Positions 45,008-54,545 of a stretch of 64,000 bases of DNA are shown in pieces. Where the stretch lies: assembly GCF_041200145.1 (NCBI RefSeq), contig NZ_CP165734.1:558001-622000 (forward strand). The letters run 5' to 3'. Origin of the DNA: Bradyrhizobium sp. LLZ17. GTDB lineage: Bacteria > Pseudomonadota > Alphaproteobacteria > Rhizobiales > Xanthobacteraceae. How positions within the stretch are numbered: the stretch's first letter is position 1; every line of letters begins with the position of its first letter. The position numbers were made by a program, and so were the translations under genes. The notes under the pieces were generated by a model, which saw only the letters and a program-made list of their open reading frames with translations, searched no databases and was not told where the DNA came from.

Positions 45008-46407
45008 ATGACCACGACGCGCGCGATTCATGACACGGGCCAATCCAGAAAGGCCGCTGCGAGCGGCTGGATCGGGTCGGCTCTCGAATATTATGACTTC
45101 TTCATCTACGCGACCGCCGCGTCGCTGGTCTTCCCGCAAATCTTCTTCCCGTCTCAGAATCCAACTGTCGCGATCGTGGCGTCGCTGGCGACCTATGGAG
45201 TCGGGTATGTGGCCCGGCCGATTGGCGCGTTCGTCCTCGGACATTGGGGCGACACCCATGGCCGCAAGACGGTTCTCATTGTCTGCATGTCCTGATGGGC
45301 ATCTCCACGATGGCGGTGGGTATCCTGCCGACCTACCAGCAGGTCGGCATCCTGGCGCCAATTCTGCTCGTCATTCTGCGCCTCGTGCAGGGATTTGCCG
45401 TTGCCGGCGAGATCTCAGGCGCAAGCTCGATGATCCTGGAGCACGCGCCGTTCGGTCGGCGCGGTTTCTACGCCAGCTTCGCCCTTCAGGGCGTGCAGGC
45501 CGGACAGATTCTCGCCGCAGCAATCTTCCTGCCCCTGGCGGCCTATATGCCGACCGAGGCCTTCAACAACTGGGGCTGGCGGATTCCCTTCCTGCTCAGC
45601 TTCTTCGTCATCGTCGCGGGCTACATCATTCGTCGCGAAGTCGACGAGACCCCTGCCTTTGCCCGCGAGGGCGAACGGGGAGAAACGCCGCGGGCGCCCA
45701 TCGTCCAGGCTATCAGGCTGAGCTGGCGCGACATGCTCAGGGTCATCTGCATGGCGCTGATGAACGTCATTCCGGTGGTTGCGACCATCTTCGGTGCGGC
45801 CTATGCGGTCCAGCCCGCCTATGGCATCGGCTTTGCCAAAGACGTCTATCTCTGGATCCCGGTCCTCGGAAATATGCTGGCCGTGTTCGTCATTCCCTTC
45901 GTCGGCAATCTCTCCGACAAGGTCGGTCGCAAGCCTCCGATCATCGTAGGCGCGCTTCTCTCCGGCTTGCTCGCCTTCTGCTATCTCTATGCCATCAGCA
46001 TCAGGAATGTGCCGCTGGCAATAGTGGTGTCGCTGCTGATGTGGGGCGTGGTCTACCAGGGCTACAACGCGATCTTCCCGAGCTTTTACCCGGAGCTGTT
46101 TCCGACGCGCACCCGCGTCTCGGCCATGGCGATCTCGCAGAACATCGGAACGACCATCACCGCATTGCTTCCCGCCCTGTTTGCGACCGTGGCGCCTCCC
46201 GGCTCGACCAACATTCCGTTGACGGTGGGGGCGATCGCCTTCGCCATCACGGTCATCGCGGCGCTGGCGGCCCTGACCGCGCGGGAAACCTATCGGATCA
46301 GGATCGACGATCTCGGCAATCCCAATGCCGTTCCGATGCCGCGGGCAGATTATGACCGGCAGCGTGCCGACGCCGCGGTGAGCGGGGCTGCCACGGTTCG
46401 GACCTGA
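45008..46407 (+). pseudogene. MHS-family MFS metabolite:H+ symporter with one frameshift near 45290
   Basis: The start at 45008 follows GGAGGAAT. The first frame encodes GWIGSALEYYDFFIYATAAS, ATYGVGYVARPIGAFVLGHW and GDTHGRKTVLIVCMS (the MFS loop 2-3 motif), then stops. The next frame continues LMGISTMAVGILPTYQQVG through LPALFATVAPPGSTN. One missing C in ATGTCCTGATGG near 45290 accounts for the break; with it the protein is about 466 residues, 12 helices, full length. Substrates of the MHS family are mostly carboxylates or osmolytes. Sequencing error and recent inactivation are both possible. Confidence 0.85.
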
Positions 46408-46426
46408 GGGGTATGGTAGAGGCAAC

Positions 46427-46458
46427 TGCCGCCGCGATCGATGATAGTCGCGGCGGCA
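46427..46458 (+). terminator. hairpin after the MHS carrier
   Basis: An 11-bp perfect stem TGCCGCCGCGA / TCGCGGCGGCA with a 10-nt loop, 20 bp after the stop. No T-run follows, so it is a probable but not certain terminator. Confidence 0.55.
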
Positions 46459-46530
46459 GGGCCTCACTGGAGAGCCAGACTGCCGATTCGAATTTGGTGC
46501 GCGTGAGCGCGATCGATATGAGGTTGCAAG

Positions 46531-47379
46531 ATGAACCCTGCTGTCATTGCCGTCGCGATCACCGGCTCCGTTCCGCGCAAGAAGGACAATCCCGCGGTAC
46601 CGATCTCGCCGTCCGAGCAGATCGACTCGACGCACGAGGCCTTCGAGGCCGGCGCCACGCTTGCGCATATCCATGTTCGGAACGATGACGAGACGCCGTC
46701 ATCCGACCCGGAGCGGTTTGCCTTGGTGCAGGAGGGGATCAGGAAGCACTGTCCGGGGATGATCGTTCAGTTCTCGACCGGCGGGCGCGGCCGCGATCCC
46801 TCGGCGCGCGGATCATCGCTCTATCTGAAGCCGGACATGGCCTCGCTGTCCACCGGCTCGGTCAACTTTCCGACCATCGTCTATGAGAACAGCGCGGCTC
46901 TGGTCGAGACGCTCGCCACCAGCATGAAGCAGGGCGGCATCCGTCCGGAGATCGAGATCTTCGATCTGTCGCATCTGCACGGCGCCCGCCGCTTGATCGA
47001 GGCCGGGCTGATCGACGCGCGTCCGCACGTGCAGTTCGTCATGGGCGTCAAGAACGCGATGCCGGCCGACGAGCATGTCCTCGACATCCTGCTGGGAGAG
47101 CTCAGGCGGCTGATTCCGAAAGCGACCTGGACCGCGGCCGGGATCGGCCGCCATCAGGCCGAGGTCATGGGATGGGCGCTTGCGCGGGGCGCCGATGCGG
47201 TTCGCACCGGGCTCGAGGACAATATCAGGATCGACAAGACGCGCTTGGCCGCCAGCAACGCGGAGCTCGTGACCATCGCCGCCGCGGCTGTCACCCGCCA
47301 CGGCCGCCGCGTGGCGACTGCGGCCGAGGCGCGATCCATGCTCGGGATCGCGGGGGAGCGACGCGCGTCCTTGGCCTGA
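46531..47379 (+). CDS. BKACE-family beta-keto acid cleavage enzyme (DUF849)
   Basis: A 282-residue Zn-dependent TIM-barrel enzyme. Members condense a beta-keto acid with acetyl-CoA to yield a CoA ester and acetoacetate; Kce of lysine fermentation is the best known. Visible: AVAITGSVPRKKDNPAVPIS, the metal-binding ATLAHIHVRND (His46, His48), FSTGGRGRDPSARGSSL, FDLSHLHGARRLIEAGL, FVMGVKNAMPA and ADAVRTGLEDNIRIDK. Full length. It lies between two transporters and upstream of a CoA transferase, so it may serve uptake and cleavage of a carnitine-, betaine- or keto-acid-like substrate (inference). Confidence 0.9.
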   Translation: MNPAVIAVAITGSVPRKKDNPAVPISPSEQIDSTHEAFEAGATLAHIHVRNDDETPSSDPERFALVQEGIRKHCPGMIVQFSTGGRGRDPSARGSSLYLKPDMASLSTGSVNFPTIVYENSAALVETLATSMKQGGIRPEIEIFDLSHLHGARRLIEAGLIDARPHVQFVMGVKNAMPADEHVLDILLGELRRLIPKATWTAAGIGRHQAEVMGWALARGADAVRTGLEDNIRIDKTRLAASNAELVTIAAAAVTRHGRRVATAAEARSMLGIAGERRASLA

Positions 47380-47490
47380 CATGCTCCCGGCCGCCTTCTG
47401 CCATTCGGCAGCCGGCGTTCCGCTGCGCCCAAACTCCCGCTATGACGTGTCTGCGCGCATCGCATGATCTGGCGCAGGCAACGGGGCGGA

Positions 47491-48696
47491 ATGCGGTTTC
47501 TGAAAACTGACGGCAGGCTCTTCACCGTCCTGGTCGTGCTTGCAATCACCCAGCTCATCGGATGGGGCACGATCGGCCTTCCGGCCGTCGTGGGCCGCGA
47601 CCTTGCGGCCGATCTCGGCCTGAGCCTGCCGGCGGTGTTCGCCGGCAGTTCGGTCCTCTATGTCACCATGGGGCTGTGCGCGCCCTGGCTCGCCAAGGCT
47701 TTTGCGCGGCACGGCGCGCGCAGGGTGATGATGGCGGGCACGATCGTTGCCGTGCCGGGTTACGTCGTTCTCTACTTTGCGCGCGAACCGATGCTCTATT
47801 TCGCCGGCTGGGTCATTCTCGGCATGGGCGGCAGCGCGACGCTGTCGACCGGCGCCTACATCATGCTCAACGAAGTTGCCGGACGGCAGGCCAGGAATGC
47901 GATCGGCGCGCTCATGCTGGTGACGGGCCTGTCCAGCAGCATCTTCTGGCCGACCACCTCGTTCCTCAGCGGTCATTTCGGCTGGCGCATCACCTGCCTG
48001 GTCTACGCGGCCATGCTGATCCTGGTCTCGCTGCCGCTCTATGCCTTCGGCGCACCGCGCCGGAGCGTGGTGAAGCAACACGGCGGCACCGCAGCAAAGC
48101 CCGCCGCCGCGCCCGCGATTGCGAGAAGCACGTTCAATCTCGTCGTCTGCGCGATCACGCTCAATGCCTTCGTCAATTTCGGCCTGGGCGCCATCCTGAT
48201 CGAGCTGTTGCGGGCCGAGGGCCTCGGGCCGGCGCAGGCCATCGCGTTCGGCTCGGCGCTCGGCGTGATCCAGGTCAGCGCCCGCGGGCTCGATTTCCTC
48301 GGCGGCGCGCGGTGGGACGGGATCACGACCGGGCTTGTCGCAGGCACGGCGCTCCCTGTTGCGATGCTGCTGCTGATGATGAGCGAGGGGTCGACCTGGG
48401 CGGTCGCGGTCTTCATTCTGCTTTACGGCGCCGGCAGCGGCGCAATGGCGGTGGCACGCGCGACCATCCCGCTGGTGTTCTACGACCAGGCCGAATTCGC
48501 CAGGGCGATGTCGATGATCGCGCTGCCGCTCAATTTCGCCTCCGCGATCTCGCCACCGCTTCTCGCCGGCTTGCTGACCGAGTTCGGCAGCCGCGGCGCG
48601 CTTGCGCTGACGCTGGTGTGCTCCTGCGCAACGGTGCTGATCCTGGTCCTGCTCGGCCGCCGCCGTCCGCACGCGGCGGCAGCCACCGCGACCTGA
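47491..48696 (+). CDS. MFS transporter
   Basis: A 401-residue, 12-helix major facilitator protein. Visible: VLAITQLIGWGTIGLPAVVG, FAGSSVLYVTMGLCAPWLAK, FARHGARRVMMAGTIVAVPG and LGMGGSATLSTGAYIMLNEV, then a cytoplasmic Ala-rich loop and the second half-bundle (FIDL-type region ILLYGAGSGAMAVARATIPL). The ATG at 47491 follows GGGGCGGA; an ATG nine codons upstream is possible. No drug-resistance motif C is evident. Substrate unknown. Confidence 0.85.
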   Translation: MRFLKTDGRLFTVLVVLAITQLIGWGTIGLPAVVGRDLAADLGLSLPAVFAGSSVLYVTMGLCAPWLAKAFARHGARRVMMAGTIVAVPGYVVLYFAREPMLYFAGWVILGMGGSATLSTGAYIMLNEVAGRQARNAIGALMLVTGLSSSIFWPTTSFLSGHFGWRITCLVYAAMLILVSLPLYAFGAPRRSVVKQHGGTAAKPAAAPAIARSTFNLVVCAITLNAFVNFGLGAILIELLRAEGLGPAQAIAFGSALGVIQVSARGLDFLGGARWDGITTGLVAGTALPVAMLLLMMSEGSTWAVAVFILLYGAGSGAMAVARATIPLVFYDQAEFARAMSMIALPLNFASAISPPLLAGLLTEFGSRGALALTLVCSCATVLILVLLGRRRPHAAAATAT

Positions 48697-48854
48697 GGCA
48701 ATATCGCGGCGCGGAAATTCGCTGATGCTTCTGCCGCGGGGGATGGCCGTATGCTGCCAGTGCAGTGCTCAGGGCGCCAAAATGGTGTATCCGCAGGGAG
48801 CGCGGCCCGCGATCTCGCCGCCGCGCCAAGATTCAGTTCCCGGAGGACATCGAC

Positions 48855-50084
48855 ATGTCGGCCTTGCCGCTCTCAGGCATCAAGATCCTTGACCTCACCC
48901 GCGTGCTCGCCGGGCCCCTGTCGGCCCAGATGCTGGGCGATCTCGGCGCGGAGGTGATCAAGATCGAGCGGCCGGGCACCGGCGACGACGCACGCGCCTT
49001 CGGCCCGCCTTACCTGACCGATCCCGAGGGCAAGGCGAACAACAACAACTCATTTTATCTCTGCGCCAACCGCAACAAGAAGTCTGTCACCATCAACATC
49101 GCCAAGCTCGAGGGGCAGGCGATCATCCGCGAACTCGCCAAGGACGTCGACGTCTTCATGGAGAACTACAAGTTCGGCGATCTCAAGCGCTACGGCCTCG
49201 ACTACGAGACGATCAAGGCGATCAACCCCGGCATCATCTATTGCTCGGTGACCGGCTTCGGCCAGACCGGCCCCTACGCGCCGCGCGCCGGGTACGACGC
49301 CATCCTGCAGGCGATGGGCGGCCTGATGAGTGTCACCGGCCATATGGACGGCGAACCGGGCGAGGGCCCCATGAAGGTCGGTCCCTCCATCGTGGACTAC
49401 ATGACCGGCATGAACACGTCGATCGGGATTCTCTCGGCGCTCTATCACCGCGACGCCAATGGCGGCGTAGGCCAGCATCTCGACGTCTGCCTGCTGGACA
49501 CCGTGATCGCCTCGCTCAGCCATTGGCTGCAGATTTACCTCGTCAACGGCACGACCCCGCCGCGCCGCGGCACCTGGGGCAATGGCGGCATGCCGGCCGG
49601 CGTGTTCCGCTGCACCGACGGCGAGCTGATGCTGGTGGTCGGCAATGACGGCCAGTTCCAGCGCACCTGTGCGGTGCTTGGCGAGCCCGAGCTCGCCAAT
49701 GACAAGCGCTTCGTCAGGAACAACGACCGGGTCGTTCACGGCAAGGAGATCATGGCGATCTTCGCAGGCCTGTTCCTCAAGAAACCGGTGGCGTACTGGC
49801 TGGAGGAGCTCGAGAAGGCCGGCGTGCCCTCAGGTCCCATCAACGATTTCTCGCAGGTGTTCGCCGATCCCCACGTCCAGTCGCGCGGCATGCGGGTCAA
49901 GACCGAGCACAAGTTCGAACCGCAGCTGTCGCTGATCCGCAACGCGCTGACCTTCTCGGAGACCCCGATCGAAACCTATCGTGCGCCGCCGCTGCTGGGT
50001 GAGCACACCCAGGAAGTTCTCGGCGGCAAGCTCGGCTACGATGCCGGCAGGATCGAGGCGCTGAAGCGGCAGGGTGTGATCTAG
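48855..50084 (+). CDS. CaiB/BaiF family (class III) CoA-transferase
   Basis: A 409-residue cytoplasmic enzyme that moves CoA between carboxylic acids. The start at 48855 follows CGGAGGA. Motifs: IKILDLTRVLAGPLSAQMLG, DLGAEVIKIERPGTGDDARA, CANRNKKSVTINI, GYDAILQAMGGLMSVTGH, VGPSIVDYMTG (Asp181 at the position of the catalytic Asp of this class), WGNGGMPAGVFRCTDGELML and KAGVPSGPINDFSQVFADPH. All features of formyl-CoA/carnitine-CoA transferases are present; the acyl group is unknown. It may act with the BKACE enzyme or with the acyl-CoA dehydrogenase module downstream. Confidence 0.93.
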   Translation: MSALPLSGIKILDLTRVLAGPLSAQMLGDLGAEVIKIERPGTGDDARAFGPPYLTDPEGKANNNNSFYLCANRNKKSVTINIAKLEGQAIIRELAKDVDVFMENYKFGDLKRYGLDYETIKAINPGIIYCSVTGFGQTGPYAPRAGYDAILQAMGGLMSVTGHMDGEPGEGPMKVGPSIVDYMTGMNTSIGILSALYHRDANGGVGQHLDVCLLDTVIASLSHWLQIYLVNGTTPPRRGTWGNGGMPAGVFRCTDGELMLVVGNDGQFQRTCAVLGEPELANDKRFVRNNDRVVHGKEIMAIFAGLFLKKPVAYWLEELEKAGVPSGPINDFSQVFADPHVQSRGMRVKTEHKFEPQLSLIRNALTFSETPIETYRAPPLLGEHTQEVLGGKLGYDAGRIEALKRQGVI

Positions 50085-50228
50085 CTCCATCTTGCCGGCT
50101 TGCTTGTGCGAGGCTTGCGCACAATCCCCAGATGATTCCGGTCCGTAGTCGACACGGCTTCCACTTTTCGCCCGACTCTGATTCGATATTGATCATCCGA
50201 TGCATCAGCGTTCGGGGGGAACAAACAA

Positions 50229-50444
50229 ATGTCCTACACGATCGGGTTTCAAGCCAGGAACCAGAAGGCAGTTCTGGCCACAGAGGCGGCCACGGCCAAC
50301 CAGGCCGTCGCCATTGTTGCCGCGCTGCGGCAAAGTGCCGAGGAGATAAAGTTCATCCGCTCACCGCAGGAAGGCGACATGGGCATCGAGATGCTGCTGT
50401 TGCTCGCCAAGGAAGAGGCCGAGGAGATGCCGCAGCGGGTCTAG
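50229..50444 (+). CDS. small protein of unknown function
   Basis: A 71-residue protein beginning MSYTIGFQARNQKAVLATEA with a GGGGGGAAC box 8 nt before the ATG. One predicted alpha-beta unit (AATANQAVAIVAALRQSAEE, IKFIRSPQEGDMGIEMLLLL) and an acidic end. Cytoplasmic. No family is recognised, though the size, RBS and codon use support a real gene. Confidence 0.65.
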   Translation: MSYTIGFQARNQKAVLATEAATANQAVAIVAALRQSAEEIKFIRSPQEGDMGIEMLLLLAKEEAEEMPQRV

Positions 50445-50543
50445 CCCCGCGGTTGCGGTCACATTTCGATCGGATGCGAAACATGCCGACTGCAACATAA
50501 TGTAGTCAGGCGCTCATCTCGCTCGAACCGAAGGTGGCCGCCC

Positions 50544-50936
50544 ATGAAACGCGAAGCGCTCCGCGTCGAACCCATCTCGACGTTCCTCGACCGCTGGAAG
50601 GCGCCGACCTCGCCGGTGACGCGCGCCGGCAACATGATCTTCGTTGCCGGCCTGCCGCCGTTCGATCCTGACACGGGCGAACTCGCGCAGATGCCGATCG
50701 AGCGGCAGAGCGAGCTCGTCATCGAGCAGATGAAGCTATGCCTCGAGACGGCGGGCGCGAGCCTCGACAACGTGATGAAGTGCAATGTGTATTGTACGTC
50801 GACAAAACACTTCGCCGCCTTCAACGCGGTCTATGCGCGCTATTTCCCGATCGATCCGCCGGCACGAATTTTTGTCTGCACGCCGGAATGGTTCGGCCCC
50901 TTCGATATCGAAATCGACTGCATCGCGATGATGTGA
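50544..50936 (+). CDS. RidA/YjgF/UK114-family protein
   Basis: A 130-residue trimeric chorismate-mutase-like fold. Visible: FVAGLPPFDPDTGELAQMPI, QMKLCLETAGASLDNVMKCN, AFNAVYARYFPIDPPARIFV (with the Arg used by RidA enzymes to bind the imine carboxylate) and DIEIDCIAMM. Archetypal RidA deaminates reactive enamines/imines; this member has a divergent N-terminus (MKREALRVEPISTFLDRWKA), so it may belong to another Rid subgroup. Stand-alone, between the CoA transferase and the TetR gene. Confidence 0.88.
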   Translation: MKREALRVEPISTFLDRWKAPTSPVTRAGNMIFVAGLPPFDPDTGELAQMPIERQSELVIEQMKLCLETAGASLDNVMKCNVYCTSTKHFAAFNAVYARYFPIDPPARIFVCTPEWFGPFDIEIDCIAMM

Positions 50937-51017
50937 CCATAGCCGCCGCAGCGCCAGTGCGCTTCCTCGCCCCGCTTGCGGCACGGCCATCGCATATGAG
51001 GCAGATTTCTTTGTGGC

Positions 51018-51150
51018 CATCCTTCGAGACGCCCGCCTTTGGCGGGCCCTCAGGATGAGGACCGAGTTTGCGGCAACAGGTTCAACGGGCTCCGATTGCC
51101 GCTTAGCCTCCTCCTAAGGAGACCGCGAAGCGGTCGTCTCGAAGGACGAT
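51018..51150. repeat. composite palindromic intergenic repeat
   Basis: CATCCT (51018) pairs with AGGATG (51057); inside it GCCCGCC/GGCGGGC form a second stem. Further on, GAGACCGC/GCGGTCGTCTC and CTCGAAGGACGATG mirror the opening CATCCTTCGAGAC. This is the style of dispersed REP-like elements common in bradyrhizobial intergenic DNA. Confidence 0.65.
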
Positions 51151-51175
51151 GCGTGCGCGCCGTCGCGCTCCTGCG

Positions 51176-51847
51176 TCAGCGTGCGTCTCTCGCCAGCGCG
51201 CGCGCCGGTGCCTTTACCCCCGTCCGTCCGCTGGTCAGCGCCATCGTCGCCACGCTGACCACACGCGCAACCACGTCTTCGACGTCGTCGAGGTCGCACT
51301 TGCCTTCCGACAGCTTCGTCAGCCGTTCGCTCTCGCGGATGGTGTGGTGCGCCATCGCAAGTGCGAAGTTGAGGCCCCAGTAGATCTCGACGTCGCTGCG
51401 ATCGGGCAGGGAGCGGCGCATGGCGCCGACGAATTTGCGCAAATGGTCGATCTCGCGGTTCTTGATGCGGCGGATTGGCGGCACGGATTCGATCGAGGCG
51501 CGGATCATGAAGCGCGCCGCGGTCGAGCGCTGGTTCTCCGGGCCCAGGCAGCCGCGCAAAGTCGGGCCGACCAGGGCGCGCAAGATCACCTCGATCGGCG
51601 CGCGGCCGCCGCCTTGCTCCTCCGCGGTTTTCAGTTCGTGCAGGCGTTCGCGGTTGGTTGCGATCGACCGGGTGACGAACAGCTCTGCGATCAGTTCGTC
51701 CTTCGAACCGAAATGATAGTTCACTGCCGCAAGATTGACATTCGCCGCCGCGACGATGTCGCGCAGCGTCACGTCGCCAAAGCCGCGATCGGCGTAGAGC
51801 CGTTCCGCGGCGGCAAGGATGGAGGTCCGGGTGTGATCGCTGGCCAT
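51176..51847 (-). CDS. TetR-family transcriptional regulator
   Basis: A 223-residue regulator. The helix-turn-helix is at residues about 8-50 (SILAAAERLYADRGFGDVTL, RDIVAAANVNLAAVNYHFGS), and the C-terminal helical domain resembles those of acyl-CoA-responsive members (RFMIRASIESVPPIRRIKNR, GLNFALAMAHHTIRESERL). It is divergent from the acyl-CoA dehydrogenase gene with a 209-bp intergenic region holding TTCAAAC/GTTTGAA inverted repeats. The likely role is repression of the downstream acyl-CoA dehydrogenase/kinase module, relieved by an acyl-CoA (inference). Confidence 0.9.
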   Translation of the reverse strand: MASDHTRTSILAAAERLYADRGFGDVTLRDIVAAANVNLAAVNYHFGSKDELIAELFVTRSIATNRERLHELKTAEEQGGGRAPIEVILRALVGPTLRGCLGPENQRSTAARFMIRASIESVPPIRRIKNREIDHLRKFVGAMRRSLPDRSDVEIYWGLNFALAMAHHTIRESERLTKLSEGKCDLDDVEDVVARVVSVATMALTSGRTGVKAPARALARDAR

Positions 51848-51873
51848 GGATGCCCTCAGCGAGGGAGTTGCAT

Positions 51874-51904
51874 TTCAAACACTTGTATGAAACTATCGTT
51901 TGAA
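51874..51904. promoter_or_regulatory. TTCAAAC-N17-GTTTGAA inverted repeat
   Basis: TTCAAAC at 51874-51880 and GTTTGAA at 51898-51904, just upstream of tetR and in the divergent promoter region. The same TTTCAAAC word occurs twice at 58781-58800, upstream of an SDR gene. Probable TetR operator. Confidence 0.5.
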
Positions 51905-52056
51905 GGTCGGAAAAGTCAATCCGCAATCGGGACTCGTTCGCAACAAGATCGGTTCCGTAGCCTCGCAAGCTGCGCATTCATGCTTGCGGGCCGCGCGCGG
52001 CGGAACGACAGTCCGGCGCAAAAGCGATCTGTGAAAAGAGAACCGAGGAGCGTCCC

Positions 52057-53292
52057 ATGGATTTCGATCTGTCCCCCAAGCAGAAGGAATGGCTCGACCG
52101 CGTGCAGTCCTTCATGACCAGGCACGTGCGTCCGGCGGTGCCGATCTACAATGAGCAGGACAAGAGCGGTGATCGCTGGAAGGTGATCCCGGTGCTGGAA
52201 GAGCTCAAGAAGAAGGCGAAGGCCGAAGGCCTCTGGAACATGTTCATGCCGCCGAACGAGCATGAGGACGATGAATTCCGCGGCGCGGGATTGACCAATC
52301 TCGAATATGCGCTGCTGTCGGAGCAGATGGGCCACATCTCCTGGGCTTCGGAAGTGTTCAACTGTTCCGCGCCCGACACCGGCAACATGGAAGTTTTCAT
52401 GCGCTACGGGTCCAAGGAGCAGAAGCGCAAATGGCTGCGGCCGCTGATGGACGGCGAGATCCGCTCCGCCTTCCTGATGACCGAACCGGCGGTGGCATCG
52501 TCGGACGCCACCAACATCGAGACCAGCATCGCGCGCGACGGCGATCACTACGTCATCAACGGCCGCAAATGGTGGTCGTCGGGCGTCGGCGATCCCCGCT
52601 GCAAGATCGCGATCCTGATGGGCAAGACCGACTTCAAGGCGGCCAAACATCAGCAGCAGTCGCAGATCCTGGTTCCACTCGACACCCCCGGCATCAAGGT
52701 GGAGAAGATGCTCCCGGTGTTCGGTTTCGACGATGCGCCGCACGGCCACGCCCAGGTGCTGCTCGAGAACGTGCGGGTGCCGAAGGAGAACATCCTGTTA
52801 GGGGAGGGCCGCGGCTTCGAGATCGCGCAGGGCCGCCTCGGTCCGGGCCGTATCCATCACTGCATGCGCACCATCGGCAAGGCCGAGGAAGCGCTGGAGA
52901 AGATGGTGAAGCGGCTGATGTCGCGCACCGCTTTCGGCAAGAAGATCGTCGAGCATTCGGTGTGGGAGCAGCGCATTGGCGAAGCCCGCACCAACATCGA
53001 GATGACGCGCCTGTTGTGCCTCAAGGCCGCCGACATGATGGACAAGGTCGGCAACAAGACCGCGCAGGCCGAGATCGCCATGATCAAGGTCGCAGCACCC
53101 AACATGGCGCTGAAGATCATTGACGAGGCGATCCAGGCCTTTGGCGGCGCCGGCGTGTCCGACGAGGCGGGCCTTGCCAAGGACTATGCCGGCATCCGCA
53201 CGCTGCGGCTCGCCGACGGTCCGGACGAGGTGCATAATCGCGCCATTGCCAGACTTGAAGTTCGGAAGTATGCAAATTCTCCCGCGCGCTAA
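52057..53292 (+). CDS. acyl-CoA dehydrogenase, ACAD10/11-like
   Basis: A 411-residue flavoprotein that oxidises an acyl-CoA. Domains in order: helical N-terminus ([40 protein letters not shown]), the FAD/beta domain ([60 protein letters not shown]) and the C-terminal helical domain ([59 protein letters not shown]). The LADGPDEVH ending is typical of the ACAD10/11 group. The following gene encodes the APH-like kinase that in animals is fused to this dehydrogenase, which supports that assignment. A hairpin follows the stop. Confidence 0.93.
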   Translation: MDFDLSPKQKEWLDRVQSFMTRHVRPAVPIYNEQDKSGDRWKVIPVLEELKKKAKAEGLWNMFMPPNEHEDDEFRGAGLTNLEYALLSEQMGHISWASEVFNCSAPDTGNMEVFMRYGSKEQKRKWLRPLMDGEIRSAFLMTEPAVASSDATNIETSIARDGDHYVINGRKWWSSGVGDPRCKIAILMGKTDFKAAKHQQQSQILVPLDTPGIKVEKMLPVFGFDDAPHGHAQVLLENVRVPKENILLGEGRGFEIAQGRLGPGRIHHCMRTIGKAEEALEKMVKRLMSRTAFGKKIVEHSVWEQRIGEARTNIEMTRLLCLKAADMMDKVGNKTAQAEIAMIKVAAPNMALKIIDEAIQAFGGAGVSDEAGLAKDYAGIRTLRLADGPDEVHNRAIARLEVRKYANSPAR

Positions 53293-53301
53293 TCAAATGG
53301 G

Positions 53302-53322
53302 GGAGAGCGCAAGCCGCTCTCC
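53302..53322 (+). terminator. hairpin after the acyl-CoA dehydrogenase
   Basis: Stem GGAGAGCG / CGCTCTCC around CAAGC, 10 bp after the stop. No T-run. Possible attenuator between the dehydrogenase and kinase genes. Confidence 0.5.
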
Positions 53323-53327
53323 GCGCC

Positions 53328-53368
53328 GTCATTCCGGATTCGCCTCTTCGAGGCGCCCCGGAATGACG
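53328..53368. repeat. REP-like palindrome (CGTCATTCCGG core)
   Basis: CGTCATTCCGG at 53328 mirrored by CCGGAATGACG at 53358, with an inner GCCTCTTCGAGGC stem. Related copies occur at 57031-57137, 59573-59610 and 60484-60562. Confidence 0.75.
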
Positions 53369-53395
53369 GACAAAGAAAAATGAGGGAGCGTCACA

Positions 53396-54455
53396 TTGGC
53401 TGACGGCGTCAGGAAAGACGAGGAGTTCTCGGGCACCAAGCCGGTCGAGGAGCGTCATCGCTTCGACGAGATGCGGCTCGAAGCCTGGCTGCGGGACAAC
53501 GTCGACGGCTATGAGGGGCCGCTGGTCGTCCTTCAGTTCAAGGGCGGCCAGTCGAACCCGACCTACCGGCTCGACACGCCGAAACGTTCCTACGTGATGC
53601 GCCGAAAGCCGTTCGGCAAATTGCTGCCGTCGGCCCACGCGGTCGATCGCGAGTATCGCGTGATTGCGGCGCTGGGAAAGCAGGGCTTTCCGGTCGCGCA
53701 CGCCTATGCGCTGTGCCAGGACGACAGTGTCATCGGGGCCGCTTTCTACATCATGTCGATGGAGGAGGGGCCGGGTGTTCTGGGATCCGTCGCTGCCGAG
53801 CCAGACGCCGGAGGATCGCCGAAAGATATTCACCAGCAAGATCGAGACGCTGGCCAAGCTCCACATGTTCGATCCGGTCGCGATCGGGCTTGGCGATTTC
53901 GGCAAGCCCGGCAATTATTTCGCGCGCCAGATCGACCGCTGGACCAAGCAGTACCGGGCCTCCGAGACCCAGATCATTCCGGAGTTCGAGAAGGTGGCCG
54001 AATGGTTGCCGAAGACCGTGCCGGAGCAGGCGCGTGTCTCGATCGTCCACGGCGACTACCGTCTCGACAACATGATTTTCCACGCGACGGAACCCCGCGT
54101 GCAGGCCGTGCTCGACTGGGAACTGTCGACACTCGGCGATCCCATGGCCGACTTCACCTATCTGTTGATGCAGTGGGTGATGCCGGGATTGCAGGGTGTC
54201 GATCTCAAGGCGCTGAACATCCCGAGCGTCGAAGAGGCCGCGCAGATCTATTGCAACGTCACGCGGATGAGCGTGCCGGATCTCAACTGGTATTTTTCGT
54301 ACAACCTGTTCCGGCTCGCGGGCATCACGCAAGGCATCGCCGGCCGCATCCGCGACGGCACCGCCGCCAACGCCAAGGCGCTGGAATCCGCCAAGCGCAC
54401 CGTGCCGCTGTCACAGGCGTCATGGGACTACGCGCAGAAGGCGGGCGCGGTTTGA
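53396..54455 (+). pseudogene. APH-like kinase (ACAD10/11 kinase-domain type) with one frameshift near 53768
   Basis: The TTG at 53396 follows GGGAG. The first frame reads DEMRLEAWLRDNVDGYEGPL, LQFKGGQSNPTYRLDTPKRS, YVMRRKPFGKLLPSAHAVDR and AAFYIMSMEEG. The next frame gives RVFWDPSLPSQTPEDRRKIF, IVHGDYRLDNMIFH (catalytic HGDxxxxN), AVLDWELSTLGDPMADFTYL (metal-binding DWE) and ends at 54455. An extra G in the GGGG run at 53767-53770 explains the shift. Repaired, it is about 353 residues and complete. Homologues phosphorylate 4-hydroxyacyl-CoA in the ACAD10/11 and levulinate pathways. A terminator follows. Confidence 0.85.
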
Positions 54456-54462
54456 AGAATCC

Positions 54463-54489
54463 AAAGGCGCGGCTGACGGCCGCGCCTTT
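54463..54489 (+). terminator. hairpin after the APH-like kinase
   Basis: Perfect 11-bp stem AAAGGCGCGGC / GCCGCGCCTTT with a TGACG loop, starting 7 bp after the stop. Stem symmetry gives T residues only at the 3' edge. Confidence 0.75.
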
Positions 54490-54545
54490 GCTTGCGTTCC
54501 TCTCGTGTCCGGGACACGGGACAGAATGACGAGAGAGCTGCCCGC

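Noticed and set aside
47440..48672. 410-codon minus-strand frame opposite the MFS transporter
   Set aside because: Gln/Arg/Asp-rich antisense shadow; the plus strand is a proper 12-helix carrier.
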